A stretch of DNA of 64,000 nucleotides from Azospirillum oryzae (lineage in GTDB: Bacteria; Pseudomonadota; Alphaproteobacteria; Azospirillales; Azospirillaceae), in the NCBI RefSeq assembly GCF_008364795.1, contig NZ_VTTM01000002.1:62001-126000 (forward strand), given 5' to 3'. The position numbers and the translations under genes were made by a program. Within the stretch, counting starts at the first letter, position 1. Each line of letters starts with the position of its first letter. A model generated the notes under the pieces. It was not told the origin of the DNA. It saw only the letters and a list, made by a program, of their open reading frames with translations, and ran no database searches. Shown here one piece after another: positions 46,641 to 55,024 of the stretch.

Positions 46641-46675
46641 CAACGAGCCGGCCGAACACCGAGAGGGCGTGGATC

Positions 46676-47899
46676 ATGGTTCGGGTGTTGGTTGGCGGCC
46701 TGATCGGGCTCGCCATCGCAATGGGTGTCGCGCGCTTCGCCTTCACCCCGATCCTGCCGGCGATGCAGGAGGCCACCGGGCTGAGGGCCGACGGGGCGGG
46801 TCTGCTCGCCTCGCTGAATTATCTGGGCTATTTCGTCGGGGCGCTGGGTGCCGGTCTGGTGCCGCACGGCGCCACGCGGACCGCCGTGTTCCGGCTGTCG
46901 CTGCTGGTCAGCGTCGCCACAACCGCGGCGATGGGGCTCGATCTGGGGGATGCCGGGCAGGCGATGCCGGTCTGGCTGGTCCTGCGCTTCCTGTCGGGGG
47001 TGTCGAGCGCCGGCATCTTCATCCTGGGCATCGCCATGGTGCTGGACACGCTGACCCGCGGCGGCGGGGAGCGGCTGGCCGGCTGGCTCTACACCGGGAT
47101 CGGGGTGGGCATCGCCGCGTCCGGGCTGTTCGTCGCGCTGTTCGGCGGGCGGCTGGGCTGGTCCGGCGACTGGCTGGCGTTGGGGGCGATCTGCGCCGTG
47201 CTGGGGCTGATGCCCGGCCTTTGGGTGCGCGATCCGGCGCCGCAAAGCCACGCGGCGGCCGTCAAGGCGGAGGGAGCCGCCCGGGCACGGGCGGGCGGGC
47301 TGTCGGCGCCGCTGCTGCTGACGCTCGCCTATTTCCTGGAGGGCGGCGGGTACATCGTGTCGGCCACCTTCCTGGTGTCGATCCTGAAGACCGATCCCGG
47401 CACCGCCGCGGTGGGCGAGGCCGCCTGGATGGTCGTCGGCATCGGGGCGATGGGCGCCGGGGTGTTCTGGGCGGCGGTCGCCCGGCGCACCAACAGCTGG
47501 TGGTCGCTGATCCTGGCGCATCTGACGCAGACGGTGGCCATCCTGCTGCCGATGACCGGATCGCCCACCGCGTCGGTGGTCTCGGCCCTGCTGTTCGGCG
47601 GCACCTTCGTCGGGATCGTGTCGCAGGCCTTCGCGCTGGGGCGCCAACTGTCGGCCGGGGCGTCGGCGCGGGTGGTCGGGGCGCTGACCGCCGCCTATGG
47701 GCTGGGGCAGATCATCGGGCCGCTGCCGGCCGGGCTGGTGGTGACGCGCACCGGCAGCTTCAACGCCGCGCTGCTGGGCGCCGCCGCCGCGGTGGTGCTG
47801 GGCACGCTGCTGCTGGTGCTGGGCATGGTGATCGCCGGGCGGCGGGCATCGGCGGGATCGGCGATGGCGACGCCCAATGCTTCGGCCCCAAAAGCTTAG
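46676..47899 (+). CDS. YbfB/YjiJ-family MFS transporter
   Basis: 407 residues with about 12 membrane segments. The start MVRVLVGGLIGLAIAMGVAR, then FAFTPILPAMQ, is the YbfB/YjiJ family signature. The ATG at 46676 is preferred (GAGAGGG upstream) because an earlier ATG at 46580 would add 32 hydrophilic residues and run through the candidate operator. Substrate unknown; probably controlled by the divergent LysR regulator. Confidence 0.87.
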   Translation: MVRVLVGGLIGLAIAMGVARFAFTPILPAMQEATGLRADGAGLLASLNYLGYFVGALGAGLVPHGATRTAVFRLSLLVSVATTAAMGLDLGDAGQAMPVWLVLRFLSGVSSAGIFILGIAMVLDTLTRGGGERLAGWLYTGIGVGIAASGLFVALFGGRLGWSGDWLALGAICAVLGLMPGLWVRDPAPQSHAAAVKAEGAARARAGGLSAPLLLTLAYFLEGGGYIVSATFLVSILKTDPGTAAVGEAAWMVVGIGAMGAGVFWAAVARRTNSWWSLILAHLTQTVAILLPMTGSPTASVVSALLFGGTFVGIVSQAFALGRQLSAGASARVVGALTAAYGLGQIIGPLPAGLVVTRTGSFNAALLGAAAAVVLGTLLLVLGMVIAGRRASAGSAMATPNASAPKA

Positions 47900-48020
47900 T
47901 AAGTATTCGTAAGGTCTGCCTGCGACAATCGGCGCCGCTTCTGCTGCGATGCCGTTGTTCTCCCCGATCGTCAGCTTTGGCTACAGTCTGGTCCACAACA
48001 ACCAGATCCTCGGGGAAGTC

Positions 48021-48431
48021 ATGAAACGCAAGCTGGTTCCGGACGTCGTGAAGTCGCAGGAGCTGATCCTGGTGCCGGAGGATACCTCCGTCGCCACCGT
48101 GTCGAAGATGATGGCCGAAAAGAACATCGGCGCGGTTCTGGTGGTCGATCACGGCGCCCTGATCGGCATCGTCACCGAGCGCGACCTGAACAACAAGGTG
48201 CTGTCCAAGGATCTCGACCCGTCGGCGGTGGAGGTCGGCGCGGTGATGACCCGCAACCCCGATAGCCTGCCGCCCGACGCCGATGCGGTCGACGCGCTGA
48301 AGCTGATGCACGACAAGCATTACCGCCACCTGCCCATCACCCAGGGCAAGCGCGCGGTCGGCATCGTGTCGATCCGCGACCTGTTCAAGGTCGCCTACGA
48401 ACATCTGATGGCCGAACGCGCCGAGGCGTGA
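48021..48431 (+). CDS. Protein with paired CBS domains
   Basis: 136 residues forming one Bateman module: CBS1 about 12-65 (VPEDTSVATVSKMMAEKNIG, then AVLVVD, GIVTERDL) and CBS2 about 75-130 (VMTRNPDSLPPDADAVDALK, HLPITQ, GIVSIRDLF). Such modules bind adenosyl nucleotides and sense energy state. GGGGAAG lies before the ATG at 48021. No fused effector domain, so the partner is unknown. Confidence 0.92.
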   Translation: MKRKLVPDVVKSQELILVPEDTSVATVSKMMAEKNIGAVLVVDHGALIGIVTERDLNNKVLSKDLDPSAVEVGAVMTRNPDSLPPDADAVDALKLMHDKHYRHLPITQGKRAVGIVSIRDLFKVAYEHLMAERAEA

Positions 48432-48437
48432 GGGAAA

Positions 48438-48464
48438 AGGGGCGCCGGGAAGGGCGCCCCTCTT
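48438..48464. terminator. Terminator between CBS and TerC genes
   Basis: AGGGGCGCC pairs with GGCGCCCCT over a 6-nt loop, followed by CTTT on the plus strand. Lies between convergent genes. Confidence 0.65.
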
Positions 48465-48469
48465 TGCCG

Positions 48470-49189
48470 TCAGTGCCCCGGGCTCTGCTTGCGCCGGGCC
48501 ATCAGGTTCAGCGCCTCCACCAGGGCGGAGAAGGCGATGGCGAAGTACAGGTAGCCCTTGGGAATGTGGAAGCCGAGGCCGTCCGCCACCAGCGCCACGC
48601 CGACCAGCAGCAGGAAGGACAGCGCCAGCATCTTCACCGTGGTGTGACGGTTGACGAAGTCGCCCACCGGGCCGGAGGCGAACAGCATCACCGCCATGGC
48701 GATGACGACGGCGGCGATCATCACCGGCAGATGGTCTGACATGCCGACGGCGGTGATGACGCTGTCGAGCGAGAAGACGATGTCCAGGAACATGATCTGG
48801 ACGACCACCGAGGTGAAGGTGGCGTGCTTGGGCGCCGATCCGCTCTCCTCATGGCCTTCGACGGTGTGGTGGATCTCCAGCGTGCCCTTGGCCAGCAGGA
48901 ACAGGCCGCCCAGGATCAGGATCAGGTCGCGGCCCGACACCTCCCAGCCGGCGACGGTGAACAGCGGCTGGGTCAGCTGCGCCACCCAGGCGATGGAGGC
49001 CAGCAGGGCCAGGCGGGTCAGCAGCGCCAGCGCCAGGCCGACGCGGCGCGCGCTGTGCTGCCGTTCGGGCGGCAGCTTCGACGCCATGATCGAGATGAAG
49101 ATGATGTTGTCGATGCCCAGCACGATCTCCAACGCGGTCAACGTCAGAAGGCTGGCCCAGACATTCGGGTCGGCGAGCAGGTCGAGCAT
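48470..49189 (-). CDS. TerC-family integral membrane protein
   Basis: 239 residues with about seven membrane segments. The family motifs are clear: LEIVLGIDNIIFISI near the start and LDIVFSLDSVITAVGM in the second half, with acidic residues in the membrane. TerC relatives are linked to metal (Mn) export and tellurite resistance. Start ATG 49187-49189. No other ter genes nearby. Confidence 0.9.
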   Translation of the reverse strand: MLDLLADPNVWASLLTLTALEIVLGIDNIIFISIMASKLPPERQHSARRVGLALALLTRLALLASIAWVAQLTQPLFTVAGWEVSGRDLILILGGLFLLAKGTLEIHHTVEGHEESGSAPKHATFTSVVVQIMFLDIVFSLDSVITAVGMSDHLPVMIAAVVIAMAVMLFASGPVGDFVNRHTTVKMLALSFLLLVGVALVADGLGFHIPKGYLYFAIAFSALVEALNLMARRKQSPGH

Positions 49190-49377
49190 GAAGGGGCGGG
49201 GCTCCGGCGGTCAAATGGGGGCGGTCGACAGGCTGCACGCCGGCACCGCAGGGCACCAGCGTGACCGCGACCACATGAGGTCGGGCGCGGTCCGCTGCAA
49301 GAGGGGCCAGTTCCATTTTTCCGCCATTCCTCCCCCGTCTTACCGCCGTCTTGCCGCTGATCCGGGGGTGGTGCGTT

Positions 49378-49629
49378 TCACCTCCAGGAGGCTGCGGCCC
49401 GCTGTCCGCCCGCTGTGGCGGGGAGGCGGGCGAAGGGGGCCGGCTCCACCTCGTGCCGTTCGACGGTCTGCCGGGTGGCCGTCCTGTCGTTGCTCACCCG
49501 ATCGCTCCAGGCGCGCCGGCGGATCGCCATCTGAAGCCGGCAATCCTGGGAGCAATAGAAGGGCGCCGGACCGCGGGCGGACGTGCGGACGAAGGGCCTG
49601 CCGCAGCAGGCGCAGTAAAGCGTGGTCAT
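49378..49629 (-). CDS. Small zinc-finger-like protein
   Basis: 83 residues. CACC near the start and YCSQDC 20 residues later form a likely Cys4 zinc-binding site (positions about 6-9 and 26-30). The rest is polar and Arg-rich. GGAGG lies 8 nt before the ATG at 49627-49629, a strong ribosome site. Family not recognised; possible nucleic-acid binding (inference). Confidence 0.65.
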   Translation of the reverse strand: MTTLYCACCGRPFVRTSARGPAPFYCSQDCRLQMAIRRRAWSDRVSNDRTATRQTVERHEVEPAPFARLPATAGGQRAAASWR

Positions 49630-49959
49630 GGTCGTTTCCTCCGGAACGGGCGGCCGTTTGCCGGCCTGCCCAGAGCCTTGCGGGCGATCGCCCTTCGGCT
49701 CTGCTGATGCTGTTGGGTGAATTGTGTCGGCTGCCCTCAGACGTCGCCAGCGATCAAAAGACATAAGCCCGACCGGACTCAAGTATTCGGCATCGAAATT
49801 CGGAGCAGCAGCAGCAGCTTAGATGCACAGGCGCGTCAATTCGCCGCGATGCTCTGCCGATCGTTGGTACACGGATTTTTTCGACCTCCGCATCTTCCAA
49901 CGGGAGCCTGACGGTGCCATTTGTTCCTTTCGGCCAACAGACCGGAAAGACGAGATGCG
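49630..49959. other. Divergent intergenic region before nhaA
   Basis: 330 bp. No gene is supported. It may contain the nhaA leader; no known riboswitch structure was recognised by eye. Confidence 0.35.
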
Positions 49960-51162
49960 ATGACGCTTCGACGCCTCGCCACCTTCCTGAAAACCGAAAG
50001 CGCCAGCGGCGTGGTCCTGATGATCGCGGCGGTGCTCGCCCTGTTGTGGGCGAACTCGCCGGCGGCCCCGCTGTACGACACGATCCTGGCGACGAAGCTG
50101 GCGGTGACGGCGGGCGGCGTCGGCTTGGACAAGCCGCTTATCCTGTGGATCAACGACGGGCTGATGGCGATCTTCTTCCTGCTGGTCGGGCTGGAGATCA
50201 AGCGCGAGGTGCTGGAGGGCGAATTGTCCAGCCCGGCCAAGGCGATGCTGCCGGGCATCGCCGCGCTGGGCGGCATGGCGGTGCCGGCGCTGGTCTATTG
50301 CCTGTTCGCCCAGGCCGAACCGGGCGCCCTGCAGGGCTGGGCGATCCCGGCGGCCACCGACATCGCCTTCGCTCTCGGCGTGCTGGCCCTGCTGGGCAAC
50401 CGCGTGCCGGGCAGCCTGCGCGTCTTCCTGCTGGCGCTGGCGATCATGGACGATCTGGGCGCCATCGTGATCATCGCCGTCTTCTACAGCCACGGGCTGG
50501 TGCCGATGGCGCTGGGGCTGGCGGCGGCATCGGCCGTCGGGCTGTGGCTGCTGAACCGGGCCGGGGTGCGTTCGCTGACGCCCTATCTGCTGCTGGGGCT
50601 GGTGCTGTGGGTGTGCGTGCTGAAATCGGGTATCCATGCCACGGTGGCCGGTGTCGTTCTGGCCTTCGCCATTCCGCTGCGGGTCAAGGATGCCGACGGC
50701 AAGCGGGCGGAGGATGCGCCGCTCTATTGCCTGGAGCATGCGCTGCACCCCTGGGTCGCCTTCCTCATCATGCCGGTCTTCGCGCTGGCCAACGCCGGCG
50801 TGCCGCTGGACGGCATCACCCCCGCCAGCCTGCTGGAGCCGGTGCCGCTGGGCATTGCGCTCGGCCTGTTCGTGGGCAAGCAGGTGGGCGTGTTCCTGGC
50901 CGTGTGGATCGCCGTGCATATCGGCGTGGTCGAGCGGCCGGCGCGGGCCAGCTGGAGTCAGGTCTACGGCGTCGCCGTGCTGACCGGCATCGGATTCACC
51001 ATGAGCCTGTTCATCGGGACGCTGGCCTTCGCCGACCCGCAGCATGCGGTGGCGGTGCGGCTGGGCGTGCTGACCGGCTCGCTCGCCTCGGCGCTGGTCG
51101 GCTACGGCCTGCTCTATGCCGCCGGCACCGGTCGGGCACGGGCGGCGGCGCGGGCGACCTGA
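49960..51162 (+). CDS. nhaA: Na+/H+ antiporter NhaA
   Basis: 400 residues with about 12 membrane segments. Key segments: GLMAIFFLLVGLEIKRE, the ion-site aspartates in AATDIAFALG and IMDDLGAIVIIAVFY, and the late GIGFTMSLFIGTLAF. Exports Na+ (and Li+) in exchange for protons, giving salt and alkali tolerance. The ATG at 49960 (MTLRRLATFLKTE) gives the family N-terminus; an upstream frame adds 13 residues. Confidence 0.95.
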   Translation: MTLRRLATFLKTESASGVVLMIAAVLALLWANSPAAPLYDTILATKLAVTAGGVGLDKPLILWINDGLMAIFFLLVGLEIKREVLEGELSSPAKAMLPGIAALGGMAVPALVYCLFAQAEPGALQGWAIPAATDIAFALGVLALLGNRVPGSLRVFLLALAIMDDLGAIVIIAVFYSHGLVPMALGLAAASAVGLWLLNRAGVRSLTPYLLLGLVLWVCVLKSGIHATVAGVVLAFAIPLRVKDADGKRAEDAPLYCLEHALHPWVAFLIMPVFALANAGVPLDGITPASLLEPVPLGIALGLFVGKQVGVFLAVWIAVHIGVVERPARASWSQVYGVAVLTGIGFTMSLFIGTLAFADPQHAVAVRLGVLTGSLASALVGYGLLYAAGTGRARAAARAT

Positions 51163-51325
51163 TGCCGGTCGGCAAAGGTTATCGTCAACGATAGCTGGTC
51201 ATGGTATCTGTTGGGGGCGCGAACTTTGTTCCGGTACGGCGGAACCCGTGGGTGTGCTGGGCGGTTCTTTCCTTGTGGGGGAGTCGCGCGGCAGGCGCGG
51301 GACCGACAGATCGGGGGGACATGCG

Positions 51326-51763
51326 ATGATCGACGCCATCCGCACACGCCGGCGCACCGTTGCCGAAGATCCTCCACCGGGCGGGTCCGGCAGTTCGGTC
51401 TCCATCGATTTCCAGCGGCTGGAGCGGCTGCGCCGCCTGTCCCGCCTGATGGACAGCCGCTGGCGCATCCCCTTCACCCGCATCCCGGTCGGGCTGGACG
51501 GCATCGCCAGCCTGGTGCCGGTGGCGGGCGACACCGCGACCGCGCTGGTATCCGCCTACATCATCATGGAAGCCGCCCGCTTCGACCTGCCCAAGACGCT
51601 GGTGGCCCGCATGGTCTTCAACGTCCTGCTGGACTGGGCCGGCGGCTCCGTCCCGGTGCTGGGCACGGTGTTCGACATCGCCTTCAAGGCCAACCGGATC
51701 AACCTGAACCTGCTGCACGAGCATCTGGAACAGCGACTGGCCGCCGCGGCGGCGAAGCGCTGA
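51326..51763 (+). CDS. DUF4112-family protein
   Basis: 145 residues. The family core is visible: RLMDSRWRIPFTRIPVGLDG, then PVAGDTATALVSAYI and NVLLDWAGGSVPVLGTVFD, which includes two hydrophobic hairpins that may insert in the membrane. Function unknown. GGGGGG at 51313-51318 precedes the ATG at 51326. The hemN gene follows 69 bp later, but with its own control site. Confidence 0.85.
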   Translation: MIDAIRTRRRTVAEDPPPGGSGSSVSIDFQRLERLRRLSRLMDSRWRIPFTRIPVGLDGIASLVPVAGDTATALVSAYIIMEAARFDLPKTLVARMVFNVLLDWAGGSVPVLGTVFDIAFKANRINLNLLHEHLEQRLAAAAAKR

Positions 51764-51782
51764 AAAGGCGGTCCCTGCGATC

Positions 51783-51796
51783 TTGACGTGGATCAA
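51783..51796. promoter_or_regulatory. FNR/FixK-type box (anaerobox) before hemN
   Basis: TTGAC-GTGG-ATCAA, a near-perfect match to TTGAT-N4-ATCAA. Its centre is about 42 bp before the hemN start codon. Anaerobic activation of hemN by FNR/FixK proteins is well known in alphaproteobacteria. Confidence 0.8.
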
Positions 51797-51831
51797 GGCA
51801 TGGGTGGGGGGACTGCGGCACTCTGTCGCTC

Positions 51832-53244
51832 ATGAACGCCATCACCGCCCTGGCCGTAAAGCCGGCCCCCGCCCCGTCCCGTTCCCACGGTGTCGATCCC
51901 GCGCTGCTCGCCAAGTATGACGGGCTGCGGGTGCCGCGTTACACCAGCTACCCGACCGCGCCGCACTTCACGCCCGAGGTGAACGGCGACGTCTATGGCG
52001 GCTGGCTGGAGGCGATCGATCCCGCCCGGTCGGGTTCGCTCTACCTGCACATTCCCTTCTGCCAGAAGATGTGCTGGTACTGCGGCTGCCACACCAAGAT
52101 CGTCGCGCGCTACGAGCCGATCGCCGAGTATCTCGGCCATCTGCGGCGCGAGATCGCCATGGTGGCCGAGCGCGTTCCCGGCCGGCTGGCGGTGCGTCAC
52201 ATCCATTTCGGCGGCGGCACCCCGACCATGATGGCGCCGGACGATTTCGAGGCGATCATCGCGCTGCTGCGTACCCGCTTCGAGGTCGTCACCGATGCCG
52301 AGCTGGCGGTGGAGATCGACCCCCGCACCCTGACGGCGGAAATGGCCGCGGCGCTGGGCCGTGCCGGCGTCAACCGCGCCTCGCTGGGCGTGCAGGATTT
52401 CGACGAGACGGTGCAGCAGGCGATCAACCGCGTCCAGCCGCGTGCCGTGACCGAGCAGGCGCTGGCCTGGCTGAAGGAAGCCGGGATCACCAGCGTCAAC
52501 CTCGACCTGATGTACGGCCTGCCGCACCAGTCGGTGGAAAGCGTCACCCGCTCCGCCGAGATCGCGCTGGAGATGGCGCCGGATCGGCTGTCGGTCTTCG
52601 GCTACGCCCATGTGCCGTGGATGAAGACCCACCAGAAGAAGATCGACGAGTCGGTCCTGGCCGGTTCGCTCGGCCGGTGGGAGCAGTTCGCCGCCATCGG
52701 CGACACGCTGGCCGCCGCCGGCTACAGCGCCATCGGTCTCGACCATTTCGCCCGTCCCGGCGACGAACTGGCGGTGCAGCAGGAGGAAGGACGGCTGGGC
52801 CGCAACTTCCAGGGCTACACCACCGACGACGCCGAGGTGCTGCTGGGCTTCGGCTCCTCCTCCATCGGTTCGCTGCCGCAGGGCTATGTGCAGAACGCCG
52901 TGCCCTTCGACCATTACGCCACCGCCATCGAGGAAGGCCGCCTGCCCACCGGCAAGGGCATCGCGCTGACCACGGACGACAAGGTGCGGCGCGACCTGAT
53001 CATGCGGCTGATGTGCGACCTGTCGGTCGACACCGCCGCCATCGCCCAAGCTCACGGCTTGCCTGAGTCGGCCTTCGACGCGGAGTTGGAGGGCATGGCC
53101 GATCTGGTCGCCGACGGCGTCGCGGTGGTGGAGGGCCGGCGCGTCCATGTGCCGGAGAGCGCCCGCCCCCTGATGCGCATCGTCGCCGCCCGTTTCGACA
53201 CCCACCTGTCCAAGGGCGCCGGGCGGCACAGTCGGGCAGTCTGA
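51832..53244 (+). CDS. hemN: Oxygen-independent coproporphyrinogen III oxidase
   Basis: 470 residues. Radical-SAM cysteines are in HIPFCQKMCWYCGC (Cys77, Cys81, Cys84 plus Cys86), followed by the HFGGGTPT motif. The N-terminal YDGLRVPRYTSYPTAPHF is the HemN signature, separating it from HemW. It decarboxylates coproporphyrinogen III in heme synthesis without oxygen. No Shine-Dalgarno sequence is seen before the ATG at 51832. An anaerobox lies upstream. Confidence 0.95.
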   Translation: MNAITALAVKPAPAPSRSHGVDPALLAKYDGLRVPRYTSYPTAPHFTPEVNGDVYGGWLEAIDPARSGSLYLHIPFCQKMCWYCGCHTKIVARYEPIAEYLGHLRREIAMVAERVPGRLAVRHIHFGGGTPTMMAPDDFEAIIALLRTRFEVVTDAELAVEIDPRTLTAEMAAALGRAGVNRASLGVQDFDETVQQAINRVQPRAVTEQALAWLKEAGITSVNLDLMYGLPHQSVESVTRSAEIALEMAPDRLSVFGYAHVPWMKTHQKKIDESVLAGSLGRWEQFAAIGDTLAAAGYSAIGLDHFARPGDELAVQQEEGRLGRNFQGYTTDDAEVLLGFGSSSIGSLPQGYVQNAVPFDHYATAIEEGRLPTGKGIALTTDDKVRRDLIMRLMCDLSVDTAAIAQAHGLPESAFDAELEGMADLVADGVAVVEGRRVHVPESARPLMRIVAARFDTHLSKGAGRHSRAV

Positions 53245-53283
53245 GGGGCTGGGCTGTTTGAGGGGCCGGGCAGTCTGAGGGCC
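53234..53283. repeat. Three 16-17-bp tandem units covering the hemN stop codon
   Basis: GGGCAGTCTGAGGGGCT (53234-53250, containing the hemN TGA), GGGCTGTTTGAGGGGCC (53251-53267) and GGGCAGTCTGAGGGCC (53268-53283). Each unit repeats the end of the gene including the TGA. Confidence 0.9.
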
Positions 53284-53297
53284 GTTCTTAAAAAAAG

Positions 53298-53332
53298 AAA
53301 AGGCGGTCGGCGCCACCCGCCGACCGCCTTTT
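53298..53332. terminator. Bidirectional terminator between hemN and the EF-hand gene
   Basis: Perfect 15-bp stem AAAAGGCGGTCGGCG with its complement, 5-nt loop. A-tract on one side and T-tract on the other, so it works for both convergent genes. Confidence 0.9.
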
Positions 53333-53360
53333 CCCGTGCCGCGCATCCGAACCCACAAGG

Positions 53361-54176
53361 CTACGCGGCAACCTCGTTGATGCCCTGCATCAATGTCCGC
53401 AGCACGTCGCCGCTGAGGCGGTTGGACGTCACGCCGCCCGCCTGCTGTTGCGTGCCGCCGCCATAGGCGGCCATCCGTTCCTGTTCCGACACATAGCCGT
53501 CCTTGTTGGTGTCCAGCGGGTCGTAGCTGGTCGTGCCGCCCGCCGACGCGGTGCTGCCCGAAGACGAGGCGGAGGACGTTGCCGACGCGCCGCTGCTGCT
53601 GTCGGACGTGCTCTCCGAAGCGCTGGCCGTGCCGCTGTCGTTGGCGGGAGGCGGGGGAGGCGGCGGCGGGCGGTTGGTGTCGGCCTGCTTCAGCGCGCTG
53701 CTCAGCTCGTCCTCGGAAACCGATCCGTCCTCGTCGCTGTCGAGGCTGCTGAACAGCGACGAGGCGTCGGTGGACGACTGGCCCGCGGAGGTGAGGGCCG
53801 AGGTCAGCTCGTCGGCGCTGATGCCGCCGCTGCTGTCGCTGTCCAGGCTGGAATAGAGGTTCTGCGCGAACTGCTGCTGCATCGCGCTCGCCTGCTCCTG
53901 CGCCGCCAGCAGGGCGCTGCCGCTGCCATAGTCGAACTGGCTGGAGAAGGAGCTGAACTCCGTCGCGCTGAGCGAGCCGTTCTTGTCGCTGTCCAGGCTG
54001 CCGACCAGACTGTCGACCGCCGAGGACAGCTTGTCGCTGTCGGACGCGGCCGAGGTGCCGCCGAGCGCACCGAGAAGCTCGTCCTTGGACAGCGACGAAT
54101 CGCTGTTGGCATCCGCCTTGGAGAAGAATTTCTGGAGCGTCGCCGCGGTGCTGGAACTGCCGAGGGAGGAGATCAT
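53361..54176 (-). CDS. EF-hand calcium-binding protein
   Basis: 271 residues with five EF-hand loops: DANSDSSLSKDE (about 23-34), DSDKNGSLSATE (about 62-73), DSDSSGGISADE, DSDEDGSVSEDE and DTNKDGYVSEQE. A run of eight prolines and a long Ser/Thr/Ala-rich linker separate the fourth and fifth. No signal peptide is visible. Likely a calcium buffer or sensor; partner unknown. The ATG at 54174-54176 is taken; the frame extends upstream without features. Confidence 0.87.
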   Translation of the reverse strand: MISSLGSSSTAATLQKFFSKADANSDSSLSKDELLGALGGTSAASDSDKLSSAVDSLVGSLDSDKNGSLSATEFSSFSSQFDYGSGSALLAAQEQASAMQQQFAQNLYSSLDSDSSGGISADELTSALTSAGQSSTDASSLFSSLDSDEDGSVSEDELSSALKQADTNRPPPPPPPPANDSGTASASESTSDSSSGASATSSASSSGSTASAGGTTSYDPLDTNKDGYVSEQERMAAYGGGTQQQAGGVTSNRLSGDVLRTLMQGINEVAA

Positions 54177-54446
54177 GGCCGGATGCCCCCGTAAGGTGCC
54201 GTCGTGATGGTCAAGATACGGGGCACGCGGCCGGACTCCTGCGCTGGGGCGGTGCGAGAAAGATTGGATTTGCGTTAATTTTTTTGGTCTGGGCGACGTG
54301 CCCCAAAAAGCGCATAGCGAGGTTGGGTGTGCTGCGGTGGCGAAGAGGGGGGCACCTCCTGTATGGTCGCGCCGAAGGTCCATTGCTCCTGTCTGCCAAC
54401 CCCTTTCGCCCTTCCTGCAAATCACCGATCCATATCAAGGTGAGCG

Positions 54447-54899
54447 ATGATCCGGCGTGTGCGTTCCCTTCCGCTGATGGTGGCCCTGGCCACGCTGATG
54501 GTTCCCGGCTGCATGCCGTACCAGCGGATTCCGAATCCGCCGACCGTGCGCACCGCGCCCGATACCGGGACGGGGCTGGAACCGATCTATGGGGAATGGC
54601 AGGTGGACAAGCCGACTCCGCTCCACGCCCAGCCGTCCGCCGGTGCGGGCGTCGTCGCCACGCTGGGGGCGGGCCAGGCGGTGACCACGCTGGGCCGGGT
54701 GCGCAACAGCGATTGGGTGGCGGTGAAGGCCGGCGGGTCCACCGCCTATGTCCGGCTGCATCTGCTCAGCCTGAAAAGCAATACGCCGCGTGGCAGCCGC
54801 GGCACCTCCAGCACCCTGGCCAAGCCGACCGACAATGCCGGCCCGACCATCAAGGCCGCCCCGCGCAGCAAGATCGGCGTCACCCCCATCGCCAATTGA
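54447..54899 (+). CDS. SH3-domain lipoprotein
   Basis: 150 residues. Lipoprotein signal peptide with lipobox MVPGC (Cys22). One SH3_3-type domain (about 52-112; LHAQPSAGAGVVATLGAGQ, then VRNSDWVAVKAGG), then a disordered tail. Envelope-located, perhaps binding cell wall. Start ATG 54447, preceded by AAGGTGAGCG. It is the second SH3-type envelope protein in the window. Confidence 0.82.
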   Translation: MIRRVRSLPLMVALATLMVPGCMPYQRIPNPPTVRTAPDTGTGLEPIYGEWQVDKPTPLHAQPSAGAGVVATLGAGQAVTTLGRVRNSDWVAVKAGGSTAYVRLHLLSLKSNTPRGSRGTSSTLAKPTDNAGPTIKAAPRSKIGVTPIAN

Positions 54900-54983
54900 C
54901 CTGAGAGGTCGGCGAGCCTTCGGGCAATCGGTCACAGGACAAGACAGGAGTCGCAGACTCCCCCTCGACATGGCTCCATGATA

Positions 54984-54998
54984 GAACATATCAGGAAC
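54984..54998. promoter_or_regulatory. SOS (LexA) box GAAC-N7-GAAC
   Basis: GAAC-ATATCAG-GAAC, a perfect match to the alphaproteobacterial LexA-binding consensus. It lies 26 bp before the preferred imuA start and sits in the likely promoter. Confidence 0.85.
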
Positions 54999-55024
54999 AT
55001 ATGCCTGTCGAGCGGAGCCGAGTC

